This document shows, in pieces, positions 31,501-46,500 of a stretch of DNA of 64,000 nucleotides (position 1 is its first letter; each line of letters opens with the position of its first letter). The stretch is from Numida meleagris. Lineage: Eukaryota; Chordata; Aves; Galliformes; Numididae. The notes beneath the pieces are model-generated. The model searched no databases, was not told the origin of the DNA, and was given only the letters and a program-made list of their open reading frames with translations. The position numbers and the translations under genes are program-made. The stretch covers positions 20,971,225-21,035,224 of the forward strand of contig NC_034415.1 of the NCBI RefSeq assembly GCF_002078875.1. The letters run 5' to 3'.

Positions 31501-34500
31501 AGCCTATACAAGCAGCTTCCATAACACTGTATTTCACTCTAATTTCCTACTAGAATTGCTGGAACATTCAGTAACAGGAGGAGAAGGTAAAAGAAACACA
31601 AGATTTTGGTCTGTTATTCAATATATTTATTTCCAGTTCCCAACTATCTGAATACGTTTTTATTATTATTATTATTGTTTTATCTTCAAGTCACAGATTT
31701 CAAGTTTTCGTTTCTGAACTCTTGGCAGAGTGAGCTCCTTCATCTATGTTTAAAAAGGCTTGTGCAGATCAGTTTCTGGCTGGATGGCAAACTCTCTGTT
31801 CAGCAGAAAACGCAATTACCCCTACATGCATACCTAGTTCTGAAGCGTTCAGCACAGCCAGCTTGCAAATTTATTTCACCAACATTAATGCAAGCCTTCG
31901 GACCTGCCAGGCTATAGTTTTAGGGTATGTGCAGTTTAATAACAGTGCTTATACTGGATCATCTTTGTTGCTTTCTTTGCAATCTTAAGAGCCGGAAGGC
32001 TTTTATTTATTTTTACATAGAAGCACGCACTGGAAAAAATTTGGCTGCACATTTAATCAGTCAGAATAGTCTGAAATATACAGGTCAATATACAGATGAG
32101 AGAACAATTAAACCCTCAACCTCCCTAACAGAGGGATGACAAAAGGACTATTTCCAGTTGTGACAACAGCTTGTGACAGTTAGCTGTGCACTGTGCAAAT
32201 GAGTTAAGATTACAATTTCATCCTACAGGGAGCAAAGTGATGAGCTACCATTATATTAGTATCTCTCCTTCGTAAAATTAAATCTTAAGAACTAACATAG
32301 ATGTTAAAGCGAAAAAAAAAAGAGGAATCCCACTGACTATTCTTTTGATGGAAAGGAGCTAATTACAGCTAATTGTTTGGAATCAATAGAGTACATTCAT
32401 TATAAAATCATCCCAATCCAAAATGCTGGACAGCATTTATTTGTTAATAGATTAACTTTTTTTTTTTTTTAACCAAAATTCCCAAATAACTGCCAGGAAG
32501 ATCTGCTGAAAAACTTGGGTAAATCCTTTACTCACTGGAGCACTTTCAGAGAATAAATGACACCACTAAACCAGAATGGACAACAACTAGAAGTGGAACA
32601 CTGGTCATCCAGTCCGCAGTTCTGCACTGAAGACTGAGGGTACTTGTTGCAAATTTTGTACCGGAACGCAAAAATGGCCTCAGGGATCCAGCTTAACAGA
32701 CCTGCTGAACTGCAACAACACTGCAGCTCTCACTATATTTTGATCAGTCCATGTACCTGTGATCTGGAATTTTCTCTGCTAAACCAAAGTCTCCCACTAT
32801 TGCTGAGTATCCATTCTCATCATGTTTTATTAAGCAGTTCTGGAGAAAAAAAGAAGAAAACGGAAGAGTTAGTATATGAGTTTCATGCCCAGATAATATT
32901 TGTTTTATTTAAGTCTGGAACAAGATTACAAGAGATAATTTGGAGGACATTCATCTATGAGAAGCTCTTCTCTGAAAGCAACCACCCTTTTCCCCTACTC
33001 TCCCCTCTGCACAATCACGTATCTGTCAATCTTAAGATGCTGCAAACAGCCTTACACTTAGTCAATAATCCACTTAAAAACTTGCTGAGAAAGCTGGCAG
33101 CCACTGGCAGCACATACCAGCTAGGTTCTAGCAAGATGTCAGATGATTTAAATCCATTACTACTCAAGTATGCAATCCACACAGTTCACCACAACATCTT
33201 AAATTTCCCTTCAGGTCCAGTTTGCCTGGACCTGACCAGAATACAAGATCAGAACACCTTTGTATATTTTGCTACATTGACTACTTAAAAGAAATCAACT
33301 CTTTTGCAAAATAATTCTATCAGAAAACATAAGACATGGCAAAGTGACATGTGCTTTTTAAGTCTCAAAGAGAATTCTTTATTCTACAGTGCATCATAAA
33401 ACATGCTTTAAGGGAAAAGGCTAGCAGGAAAAGGCTGTCCATCTTTTCCTTTCAGACACCCCTCCCTTGGATAACTCTGGCCCGGGAGCATCATATCACA
33501 CGCAGGGCATTACCCATTTATATTTGTTTTTTATTTACAACTCTACAAAATACGCTTTGACAATTCCAGTGCCACATCTTTTCCCTCCTGACCAAATAAA
33601 TGAATAGTTGACTTCCTAAAGTCTTTTTTCCTGTCTTACAATAGGTGGGGCAAGACAGCATTCATCCCCTCACCACACGCCTTACCGCATCCTCCTGCAG
33701 GCAGCACAATAGCAGCGACAGGCAGCAAAGCCACTGCCGGAGCAGTACCCTGCATTCATTAGCTGAACAGCAGGAAACGCTTTCCAGCTTTATTGCTCTG
33801 GGATGTACAAAAGCCCCTCGCTGACCCCAGAGTATTAGCTGGTCTGTGTAATGAAGCTACCAAAAAAAGCGAGTTTCTTGTCTAAAAAGATCAAGTTCAG
33901 GTCATTACTGTTTACATATTCAGAGCTGTCTGTGGCTCAGGCCACGAAGCGAGTTTTCTTCCTGCCAATTAAAACGTTAAGCGAGACACTCTCGCAACCA
34001 CGTATAACACATCTCGGCCCCGAGGTGGAAAGTTCTGCTTGTTTAGCATGACTCGAGTATAATAAGAACAGTTACTCTGGGGATTCATGAACATGTACAA
34101 AGTTAAACCAACCACGCTTGTCCAGAGAGCAGTAAAGCTTCTCAGTTATGGGCTTTGTTATCTTATCAAAGAGCACATTCATTCAGCTCACTCTGTTCAA
34201 ACATTTGCTTGCTGTAAGTGGACTTAACTGAGAAGGATAAAACTTTTCTGAAAAATCTTACTCAAATGATTCAGCCATGGGGAATTTCATTGTGTGCCAC
34301 AGAAACGAGCCCAAGAGGACAGCAGAGGTTTGACAGTGTACATGAATGCTGATACTGGTTTATGTAACAAACTATCCAGTCATTTTCTACCATAGATTTT
34401 TCAGTGATTAAAGATGTTTCATGATTTGATACTTTAAAAATATATACATTTATGATTCAAAAGAATTATTTTTAAAATCCAGGTTCCCTTCTCGCATTAA

Positions 34501-37500
34501 CTTTGTTTACACGTTGTTTATTTTGAGTAGCAAAACTGCAGGAACTCATTGCACAGTCTGGTTTTGTGTATCAGGGTTATTCACCATTAACCCTCAGACT
34601 GCAAACACTTCAGAGAAATAGTTCAATTCAGACCACAAACTATTTTCAACATAACTGAAAACCTCCAGGAACAGTTCTATACCGAGCTTTGGATTTGCAA
34701 TAATCTACAGGGCTGCTGTGATAACAAAGGATGCTTAAACACAACATAAATGTGACAGAAAATCTCCCTTTAGCTTCTCACCGTTACAGAATCTCATCCC
34801 ATTTGACAGCACCACATTACCCACTGCAGATGGAACAATCCTATCCCCCCACCGAGCCCCAGGCAGTCTCAGCTCTCAGGTGCAGCACAGAATCGTTATA
34901 CAAGTAGATTACTCCAGGATAAATCATAAATTAAACCAACAGTGCGTGCACCGTAGCTGCCAGATAATGCCACCTGACAGCCCTGAGCTCCTTCCCAGCC
35001 GAGCTGAGGTGAAGTCGGGCTCCCCTTCAGCATGAGCTTTTTGAGATGTCGAACAGAACTGACATCCCACTCCACCTGCCAACCCATCAGCTCCAGAGAG
35101 AACAGGAGGCACCACCAGGAACAGAGGAGAGCTCAGGGTTACATTTCTGATACAAAATGCTCAGCAACGTTCCTCTGTGGGGGCTGCACAGTGTTCAGTG
35201 ACGTAAATAAAGCTAAGCTGTTCTCTATCACTAATGGGAGTCTGTCTTTTTTCTGCATTTCTAAAGTAATGACTGCATTTGAGTTCACTAACACATGCTC
35301 TAGCACAGTAAGGATGGAAGCCTATTTCTACAGAAACCAGTAAGTAAAGCCCTTACGTGGATACCAGCGAGACCAGATGTTACTTTTAAAGCCCATACTG
35401 CTCATTACAAAGTTTTGCAGACAGCGAAGCTTTGCTCTGTACTGAGATTCTCCACGTGTTCTAGGAAGCAGCACCACTACACTCCTCCTCCAGCCTTCCC
35501 ACCTTTGTAAAGCCATTACACAGCACAGCACCAAATTCACAGCACGGGCAGTTTAGTTATCAGATTTAAGATGCGATTCATGAAAAGGCCGCTCAGAGCC
35601 TACAGTAAGTAGAAACTGGTTGTTCATGTGCACTCAATGAAAGGCATTTCTAAGCACTCACGTTCTGCTACCAAGATAAATCAGGATCAAAAATGGGACA
35701 AAGCTTCATTAGAGACTGAAAGGCTACAGGAGTTTTAAATTTAAGCTAGAGATTGTATTTGAGTAGGGAAAGCACAACCTAGCACGCCGCATCATTTCTA
35801 CTATGCGATACTTTACAGTTTCTACCAAAAAACACACGTACCAATTTGCTAAGTGTAATGACTAGAATTCAGCACAGAGACACAAGAGTTCCATTTCCCC
35901 TCTAGTGTAAAGGGCAGCTTCAAAAACTGCCTGTGAGATAAAATGTCAAGCAGCTTTACAACATGGGCTTTAAGAAAACTTGTTTGACTTACTATTGTGC
36001 TGTTTGTATAAGCTGCAAGGCAATAAAACACAAAGACCTTCTCAAGCTCTCTTTGGAGCTCTGCATAAAGAAGGATATTCTTTCCTTTGGCAGCTCACAC
36101 GGTCAGAGACGGCAGTGTTTGACTTCAGTTGGGTTCTTGAGGTTTTTTCCCCTGAAATGGTGATCCCATCAGTCCTTCCTGAGGCAATCTCTGAACACAA
36201 GCTGGGAGCTCTGCACATGGGTCCTAAAGAGTTAACAGAGCTGTTTATGCAGAGACAGATGTGAAAGAACATAAAGCCCCCTTTGTGTGTTACAGGAGCT
36301 TAACATCTGCTTTGCACAGCATAATCCTGCTAAGATGAATGCAATATTCTACTCTCCCTTTTACACAAACAAAACCAAAAATAGACTGAAAAGTTTTGGA
36401 GTTAAAAATAAGTTTAGCTGAAGAAACCCCATTGTTTTATTTTAAGAAATGACATACAAACTAAACTCCGAGATTTTACTGCACACCAGAAAATACAGAA
36501 ATGCTACCAACGTGTCATTTCCAAAGCTCTGATGAATGTTACTGAATTAAAACACTTAAATGTATCATCTGCGTTGGTTTTTTTGAAGAGCTATCCCCTA
36601 GCAGAAACAGCATTGACAATTAAACGTGCAAAAGGAGGTTTACAATACCATACACATTTTAAAAATGAAACCAGTACGTTTAAGAGACAGTCTCCGTTTG
36701 GGCCCCAAAGCACCAGTAAAAGTTCAGTATTATTGTAGAAATAATCCTCTGGAACAGCTAATTTTTTCACTGCAAACCCTCTCCTGTGGTGCAAAATACC
36801 CAGGCGACAGCTTACTCGAGCACAAAGGGGACCTCACAACAGCAGCAGCAAGTGTAAGACTCATCAGACAAAGGTCCTGTTCATTGCTTGGATTTTGTTT
36901 TGAACAAGAAAACGGCATACAACGTAGGAAGTCAAGGTATGCCACTTTCAAGGCCAAAGGCAATGAATTTACCTTACACCAGATGGTCCACAGAGACTGC
37001 ATACACACGTTTCTCTCCTATAGGAACTGAGACCACTCATCTCTCAGCAAGAGAAGGGAAAGCCATTACACATTTACTGGGAAGTGAAAGCATATCTTGG
37101 CAGCAATAACCACACATATATATTGGCCTAGAGATTACAATTCCTTCATAGATTTTTATCACTAATGGAGCTTACCCAAACTGCTCACAACCTACTATTA
37201 ATTATAAGAGCTTGTTTTCAACTAAGACATTTGTTTGGGAAGTCCCCAACAAAATATTAGCCTATGGTATCATTTCCAGATTAGACATGTTCTCAACTTC
37301 AAGTACAATGAGACCTCTGTGTGCCAAAAGTAGACTGGAACAGGGCATGTGCAGTGTGGTGAATCTGAAAGAGGGAATTAGGTGACAAGACCAACCAGAA
37401 GTCCAAGCTAGGGGCTGGCAGGCACTGACTGAGGGTCTTAAATTAGGTTCTTGGGGTAGGAGGTAATAAACATAGGCTTTTACTAGGACGTGAGAACTGC

Positions 37501-40500
37501 AGAAATGGCAAACAAGGAGAGGGAACAGAGCTCACTCGGAGCAGAAGAACACTGGGAGATTTAAAATAGCTAAATATACTGAAGACCAGAATGTAGAGAG
37601 ATGGCTTAGATAAAGCTTCAAGCAGGAGGACTAAGAGGAGAGCAACTGCAGCCAGCTGAACAAGGAGACTGAACCATAAGGCTGGGAGCAAAAAAGTAAA
37701 AACCTGTGAATAAGGAAGAAGAGCCTCAACATTGGCTGATATTGTATGCCAGCAGAAAAGAACTGATAGCTACAGAGTAGATACGATCAGTCTTGGAAAA
37801 AAGGGTAGACAGCTAGATGTTAGCTTCCCACTGCCAGAGAGACTTCTTGCTCCTCTCTCTACTCCTGTCCTGTAGCAGAATCATGCTGTATGTGTTAGTA
37901 ACACTAATTAACAACAGCACTAAATACTACTTAATACAATAATTAATGCATGAAGATTGTTAACTAAAGTAGACATCTCTGCCACGCATCTCAGACTTCT
38001 AACCTTGTAAATGAATTTGATGTCACTATTTTTTTTTTTGCCAGTTTGGGTTTTGTGTTGTTTGCTTTGTATTTTATTGTAGGCAGTTGCACACAAAAAA
38101 AAAATTAATGTTATATGAAAGACAAGGTGTAAGAACTTTCATCCTTCCCCTTATGCACAAGAATTAAGGGAAAAGTCTTTAATTACAGGATCGTACAGCC
38201 CATTTTGCACCTGGCATACTTGTTTTTTAGAGCATACAATAGATTCAAATAGATGACTTTGGATTGTACATAGAACACTTGGGTCCATTGTTTTCAGGAA
38301 TCCAACCACTCTTGCGACAGAAACAGGAGGGTGAGAGATAGGTTGGAAAGAGATGAAAAAGAAAGGCTGGGTTAGAAGTGAAGGTTTTCAGCCTTGTGGT
38401 TAAGAATACTGCATTGTTACTCCAGGATTTGGATTCTGTCCCTCCTTAGCACCACTGGAGGATTCTGCGACATGGAATCTAGTTTAACAAAAATATTTCA
38501 GGGACTGATGCTAATCTTCCATTTTCTTTGCCTCAGGGGGCTAAACCTGACTATTTTATAAGTACTACATATGTCCAACTGTCTCTGAGGCAAGAGCATT
38601 GTCTTGAACTTAAACAAGTCTAAAATATCAAATACCTCAAACAGTCTAATATCACCAAATATTCAACAATATACTTGGCTTTTCATCTCAGTAAGACTGA
38701 GTTGTTTCATCTCCCTTATCTCAGAGATACTGAAGGTATAAATTCTAAGATAATCAAATAAGTTTCCAAGGAAATCAACGGTGCTTGCAGAGCAAGATTT
38801 GTATGTGAAACAAATGCAGTGTAAACAAGGCGCTCAAAGGACTCTGTGTAGCAACGAGATATTTATTTTAAGGGGCGAGGATTTTACCGCATTCTTTTTG
38901 CAGACTGAATATTTCTTCCCCATGTTTTCTCAAACACCATATTTTAATTGCAGGTAACAGCAGACAAAAAGTTGCAAAACTAAGTCAGATGAAGTAGAAC
39001 TCTATCACCATTCACTGACTCTTATCACTATACTTCCAGTGTTTCACATTATGATTTTGCTTTAATGACAGTGTCTTCTACAACTAAGGCTGTCAGAGTC
39101 TTCAGAGTCACTAAAGGACAAAGAAAAGCCTCACGTTTCCACGACACAAATCCTCTGCAATCCCAGAATAAGAAATGATTCATGGGGCTTGCAACAATAC
39201 AGAAAGGGAATGAGCTAAAGAGGCGGCTTGTCATAACCCATCTATGGCTGTATGCTTAATCTCTGCATCAATCTTCTTATGACAAGTGAAAAGTGAGGAC
39301 ACCATATTGACTTACAAAACGTACAAGTCACCCTGCCCACACACCTACCATCTGCAGGCTGGGAGCAGCCAATCCAACTGCCCAACTCCTGACAGATCCA
39401 AGCTAGGCTGTTGCTGTCGATCAGGACAGATCAACCCGATCAGCCACAGAAGCCCATGCCCAGAGCCCAAGGGTTGAGCTGCTCACAACATGGGGAAATA
39501 CCAGCTGTCTGGGCAGCACCCTCCCCTAGCAGGGACTCCCAGTGTGACAAAAGGGCAACAGGAAAGGCACAAGCAGGATGGCAGGCTTGACATCCCCTGT
39601 GGGCTGCCACATTGACTACACTGACCTACATCTACTCCTCTACCGTTCTTTCCCTCTGGCTTTCTGCAGTGCTATTAACACTGTGCTGCTACTGTCCACG
39701 TGGAGCAATTAGGAACAGAGATTATTCTGCCATACACTCATTGTCAAAAACAATCATCTTTTCAAACCTAGATTGACAAGGGACAGGGACTGTCTTTCTT
39801 AAGCCTTTATGGAGCCAGTTCATGTACACATATAATGCTACAGTCAGAGCAAGACGACTCTACTGCCCTTAACTGCCAGAACAAACTTCATGCATTCACA
39901 CCACCTCTTACAGGGAGCTGCAGGAATTGGAAGTGTTGCCAGAAACAGGAAGAAAGGCAGAACTACAGGTCAACTAATTCAGAGTATTTAACAAAAATTC
40001 ATATTGGAGAGAATCTCCAGTGGCTAAAAGCGTACCGTGTAAAGCAAAAAGACACTCCCAGCTCATAGGTCAGTTAAGGTCCTTACGTTTTTAAAAAAAA
40101 CCTTCCTCTTCACCTCAAACTCAGCGTTTGTTCTGACTTCTGTAAACATCTGAATCACTAATCACATGAGGGCAAAGACAAGGAAGTCATCACACCAGTT
40201 ACTACAGTTCAGCGAAGAAAGAAGCTCAATATAGAACACTATTCAATCTACCCGTAGCCAATCCAGATCGCAAGCTCTCCCCCACAGAAGAAGCCTCTCA
40301 AATCTTCCTTCACTTTGCTCACACACTGTTTAGTAGTAAGAACGGAAGACAATTGACTCCACCAGCTGTATAAACCTGGTAAAATACAAAATATGTTTCC
40401 TCCAACAGCAGTCAAAAGACAAAGACTGGGAGTTGAACGTTTCTTAGGATTTCTTACTTCCTGTGCCCACTGATGTGTTTGCTAGAGCACTGAGACCATG

Positions 40501-43500
40501 CACTCTGCCCAGCAAACAATGACTTACACCAACTCAACAACAGATAACACTGAAGCGTTGTTAGGGCAGCCCCAGAGAGCTATATACAGTCACACAAAGC
40601 TCTGAACGAAGGAATTCACAGAGGTCTCAGGAAATGGGTTTTCATATGACTAGCCACCACAGCATGTGTTTATGATAAATATTGCAGGCAATCTCCTCAG
40701 TTCCCCTCGGTACTTTGGCTCCTTGCAGCAACTCTTCTTCCCCACTTTTAAATGCTTTTGATTCATCGTGAACTGGGAGAAAACAAAGGGGAACACCAAT
40801 TCATCTTTTCAATTATTTTTACACATTTCTTATCTGCACACTCCAAGGTGACTTAAATGGAGCTTTCTGAGTCTATCACATCAAACTGACTTGACATCAA
40901 GTCTGAGCATTTTGCATGAATTTGATGCTCTTGAATTCAGTACCCTTCATTCAAAAAGACCATCCAAAGAAATACTCCGCAGTTTCAGTTAAACTGGTAG
41001 GTGAAATAAGTGTTTAACATTTTTATGTTGTTTTTTTTAAACTCTTTTCTAAATGCTAGTCCTTCATCTGTTTGACAATACGCTGAGATAGTTAAAAAAC
41101 TGGATGAAAGACTTACAGTCCCTTCAATTTTCAAGCTCAGTGTACTTAATTTTTATTTGTAAAATCTGTCTCCAATCTTAAAAAAAAAAGTTCCCCATAA
41201 GCTAAGATAGCATTTTTCTGGATGCTTTTGGTTGAAGTGACATTAAAAAGTTTTTCCAAGAACAGTTCTGGAATACTTTCACATTGCAAGTCCTGAGTAA
41301 GCTTAAATAGGACAGCAAAGCCCTCAATCACGGGCTGCAATGGATAGCAGATCCAGTGTGAATATTGGAGCAATTGGTTCATGGGGCTTAATGCTTGAAT
41401 TAGCTAACTACCTCAGCCACCTAAACCCATATAGGTTGTCATGAAAGCAGATTAAATAACACTTTTGGGGAAGATTTTAAACATATAAACTTCATTTGAA
41501 TTTGTTTCTTACAATGTCTACAGCTTATTATATAACAGTGCTTCTCTTCAGGAAGAAGAAAAAACCCCACAATGAGTTAAAGTATCTTCATTTAAAGACC
41601 TCTTCATTTCACAGACAGTACCTTGGATGTAAGGTCTCGATGGAAAATGCCTTTGTAGTGAAGATAACTGATTCCCATAGCGATGTCGTATGCCAGTTTC
41701 ACCCTCACTGTCCAGGGCAGATGCTGGTTACTGTCTAATAGCTGTTCCAGGTTACCATAGTTGATGTACTGAAAAGACAAAACAACATTTATAATTAACT
41801 AACTTCAGATATTGTGAGAAATGTAAAATTCATCATTACACAACTGCCTTCAGCTCAGCTACACATTAAAAACATTTTTTTCTTAATTGCCAAGCAGGCA
41901 GGAAGCTCGCCAACCAACAGAGGCTGAAAATGTCTCCCTTCCCCACCTCTACCAATGCATTAATGTTAAAGACGCACGCAATAGCCACCACTACATTAAC
42001 ACAACAGTATATAAATGTTTGTATTTAAATAGACCCTTCAGAAACACCTACAATATAACACTACCCTCTCATTTCTGTGCGAGGAAAATAAAGGAAGATG
42101 AAGAACTGGCTCTCAGGCAGAATAAAACAAAGAGAAGGCTAAGTATCCAAATGTAGGTCACAGAGCCTGATCAAGTTCCCAGATTATCAATTCCCTAAAC
42201 TGAAGCAACATCAAAGAAAAATATTACAATATATTACTGTAAGTTAAACTTTTTCACTGCTGTATCTACATGTCTTAATCAGCAATTTGATTCCCAATGT
42301 GTTCAGTACATCAACTCCATCAGATGGAACCTCCCATGAAAAGGAACCTGCACTAAGTATAAGATAAAGGTTACAGGAGACCGTAAAACAAACCAGAACC
42401 CAAACAAATGCTAAGCAGTATAACCCAGGGCTGAGACACAGCAGCTCCTCTGCTTTTCAAATCACCATTACAGCAATGGTGGACTTGTGCTTTATGTGCC
42501 TTACGCCACAATAACAGCTATGCTGCGTTTGAGCAGCATCTTGTTTCACCAGCTTCTTGTCCCACTTCTTGCTGGGAAGTACACTTGCTCAGCATTTGTT
42601 TTTCTCCTTTTAAGTACGAACCTTTGGCTTGATCACAGTGCTGTGCCCTTGAGCAACCATTCAGGCAAAAGGTGAGCAGAAGAGTTACTTTCTTACATTC
42701 AGACACCCTTCGAAGACAGTTGACAGATAGCTCCAATCTGGGCCAGATTTTACAGCAGGGATAAACTACCTTCTCATATCAAAGGAGGCAACCTCAAATA
42801 AGGGGCCCCAGATATAGGAAATACTCCAGTATTCAACAATTCCAAGTTCTTGCAACCATCTCAAGACATTGTTTCACATTCTTTGCGTTAGACTAACAGC
42901 AGGAGAAAAAGGACAACAGTATACAAGATAGGATTTCAAAATAACATACACAGTAGCAATGCTAACTCAAATGGGTCAGCCAAAAAGTATTTTAGAGTTA
43001 GTCAAGGAAAGCTCTTGAATTCTAAAGAATCTGACTGATAGTTTAAAATGCCCTGTCTTGATTTTAAATAGTATATATATATTTTTGATCAAACTATTGT
43101 CTTTTGTGCTAGTATCAAGATAATTGTTTAGATAATTGTGCTTAGTGCATATCATTTTGTAAAAGAAAATGCCAAATGGTCCCTCTCCAAAAATCAAAGC
43201 CAACAAGAGTGAACACACTCATGATGAAAATCTAATGTTTAGCACAGCTATAGCTCAAGCCCTGCAGCTTGGGAGAGGGAGGGCAGGGCACTGATTGGAT
43301 CAGTACACTGAAAACAAGAAATTGCAGGCTGGTTCAAGCCAGAGATCTGAAACAACCTGGCTCTCATGCTGCAAGGTCACACACCAGGAGGGCAGCAGCT
43401 CTGGAACAGGCTCAGAGGCTGTGCAATCACCTTCCTTGGATTTTTTCAAGACTCAACTAGACAGAGCCTCAGCCAACCTGACCTAGCACTGGAAATAATA

Positions 43501-46500
43501 CTGCTTTCAGCTTTTGCAACTTTGATCTTTCTTATTGCTTTTGCTTGAATCCCTAAGGGAGCCAGATGAGCGACATTACAGCACTCGAAAAAACCCAACA
43601 AACATCATTCAATATCATTTGTTTTTTAATTTATTTTTAAATCACAAGATGGTAGCAAGCTTAAGGAAAAGAACAGCAAGTTAGATAATTTTCCATTAAT
43701 TTCACGTATATTCTCAGCGCAATTTGTACTTCTCATCCAGTTATGTTCAAATCAGCACAATAGTGACTGATCTGGAAGAGAAGGCCCAAAAAACCTAGCT
43801 CAGTAACTGCAGTTAGGGACTGACAGTTAGCAGCTACTTTGGACCATTTCTCCTTTCTGACTGGACAATAACAGATCATACATATAGCACTGTCATACGT
43901 GAGTTCACTGGCAAGCGAGTGGAAGGGGAAGGGAATTGCTGACCTGGCTTCCTGTTTTGTTTAGGGCTAAACTGTGCCATACCACAATGATAACTGTTCC
44001 AGAAACGTTAATAAATAAAACAAGCAATTGGTAAGAGTGTTGAAATACATACTGAAAAGTGGCAGTGATAGCTGTCTGCTATCTTGAGTATGATTATGTC
44101 CCCCTTTTCATTTAAGTAGCCTACTGATTTGATGACCCATTGCTTCCATGCTAGTGAAGTACATCTGATATATTTATTTCCCCAGCACCTCTCAAGCCAA
44201 ATTAGCTTGCAAAGTCACTCACCCATCTTAAAGTAAGGACTGCATTCTAGCACAGACTGGGTAAACATCAGATACGCAGGGGACACAGCATGCACGAGCT
44301 ACAGAAGAATCAAACCTGACTCTGGCACATTAAAAAACCCACAAGGCCTCCTATCAGAAATTATCACCAGAGTAAACATCAGATCTCATTTACTAGACAC
44401 GAGAGTTCCAGTTTTGGTTTTAATTTCTACTGTACTTCTTTGAAGCATAACAGGCTAATCAAGTGAACGACTCAACTAAGATTTTCCTACATCCATCAGT
44501 AAGACTCTAGCTGATCTCAGATTTTAGCTGGCCAGCAGATAACCTTTTCACGTAGAGTCCTTACTTCTCCCCAAGGCAAGTATCACACAGAGTTCAGCGT
44601 TCTCTCAGTGTCACAGAAGTAATCCAATTCTTCGGATCATTCAGGCTGATAATGCAAACAGTCAGCCTGATGGCCTGATTTATTCAGAGCCCTTCAACAA
44701 TGCCTTTTCGGTGCAGACACAAAATTACGAAGATTGTTTCTTATTTGCCAATGTAACTGAAAGAAAAATACTTGTTCTCAATCTTGTAATAGTGCAAACC
44801 AGCTCTGTGTGGTAAGAATATCCTAGAGGATAGCAAATTCACCTCCCCCTTAGAGAATATTGGATTTTTTTTTGTCCCTGAAACATTTCAGAGCTGGTAT
44901 TTTCAAACAAAAACCAGTAAGGCCATAGCACACACATCATCTCAAAGCATTATTCCACTACAGCAACAACAGACATTGCATAAGCGTACAAGCAATTGGA
45001 GGAGAGATCCGATCAGGCTACAAGAATGAAAGCAAAGGACACTATTTCATAGAGACCTCGCAGCTAAATGGAGCAGTGTTCAGACCTTTTCAAACTCTGT
45101 ATCATCAAGTTGCAGTGACACAGCTACCCATTATTCCTACTGCTAGCTTTTTGTCATGTAACAGGAGACCAATAGGCAGTTCATCTGGTTGCCAGAATAT
45201 AAAAGTACCCACCATTGGTTGCTTACTTTTGCATTTACTAGAATTCCACACAGCAAATTGAATATTAGCATAAAAGACCTTGGCATTTTAACTCACAAAA
45301 ATACCTCTTTAGCTACAATTTTATCCATGATAAGAGTTACTCGTGCTTCTGTTGCGAGAATGGAAGCTCAGCAAAACTGAATATTGCATCTCTCCCAAAT
45401 CTGAGGAAAGAGGTCAGCAGCTTCTTTGAAGGACAAGTTACCCAGAAACACAGGTGCTCTCTAGATCAGAGAGCTTTGAAGCAGCTTCTGATATTACTGC
45501 TGCTTTTGTAGCATTAAGCTATAACTCTTTCCCACACAACAGTCATGGCATAAGGAAACGTCATTTTAATCTAGGAACAGCATAACAGGACTGCTTCCTT
45601 GCAAGCATTTGCAGTCACGTTATCAGATTCAAGCATTTAAAATGAGAAATTGAATGAAATTCAGCATGTAATAGTACTTACACATGGCACAATGTGATTA
45701 ATTTCAAGAAACTAATACTGAACCTTCAGCTTCCAGGTTTTAGCCTTGAAATGAAAAACGTCTTGAATGTATTCATAGGAAAACTAGAAGCTTTCAAAGA
45801 AAAGGCACATCAGATTTACACAACTCCAGCAGCTAGAGCTTAAAAACATAGACTCACCAAGTCTGAAGGAAAAGAGAGAATGGAAATGAAAAGAGCTTTC
45901 AACACTATTTTGAAAATCAATATTGTTTCAACACGTAGGTCTAATAGAAATAAGTCACCAGATACTACAACACAGGAAAGCCAGTAAAATGTTGACCTAC
46001 TATTTACTCTGCTTTAAATGTCAGTGTTTCACAGTGACACAAAGCAAATAACCACAAGACAACTCTGTATGGTGGCCCAAATGTTGCCAAAGGCAATTCA
46101 TTAGGCGGTTAAGAAAAGTAGGTGTGGAGAGTGTATTTAAAATGACAACTCAAATGTGGTAAGTAAAGAACATGAGCTCTGGGACCCTGGAACACTGCAA
46201 AACACTGAGATACTAAGGGATGAATATTCTGGAGCAACTCAGTGAAGAAAGCAAAAAGAGAAGCAGGAACATAGAGAAAGTAGAGCCATGGCTGTAAAGC
46301 CTTCAGTGTGGAAGACAGGGAGACATCAGAGCAAAAGCCAGACTTCGCAAACAAAATAATAACCTATTTGAATCACCTCTGATGCTGGAAGTAAAAGATA
46401 ACTCTCGTGCCTAATAAAAAAAGTGGAGATCTTGTCATTCAGCTTTATGCAGAAGTTTTAAACCACATATTTTGAGGAGGACACAACCTAAGTTCTCATA

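Noticed and set aside
32644..33288. Plus-strand open frame of 214 codons inside TESK2
   Set aside because: It spans a TESK2 exon in antisense plus intron sequence, with no domain and no splice partners.
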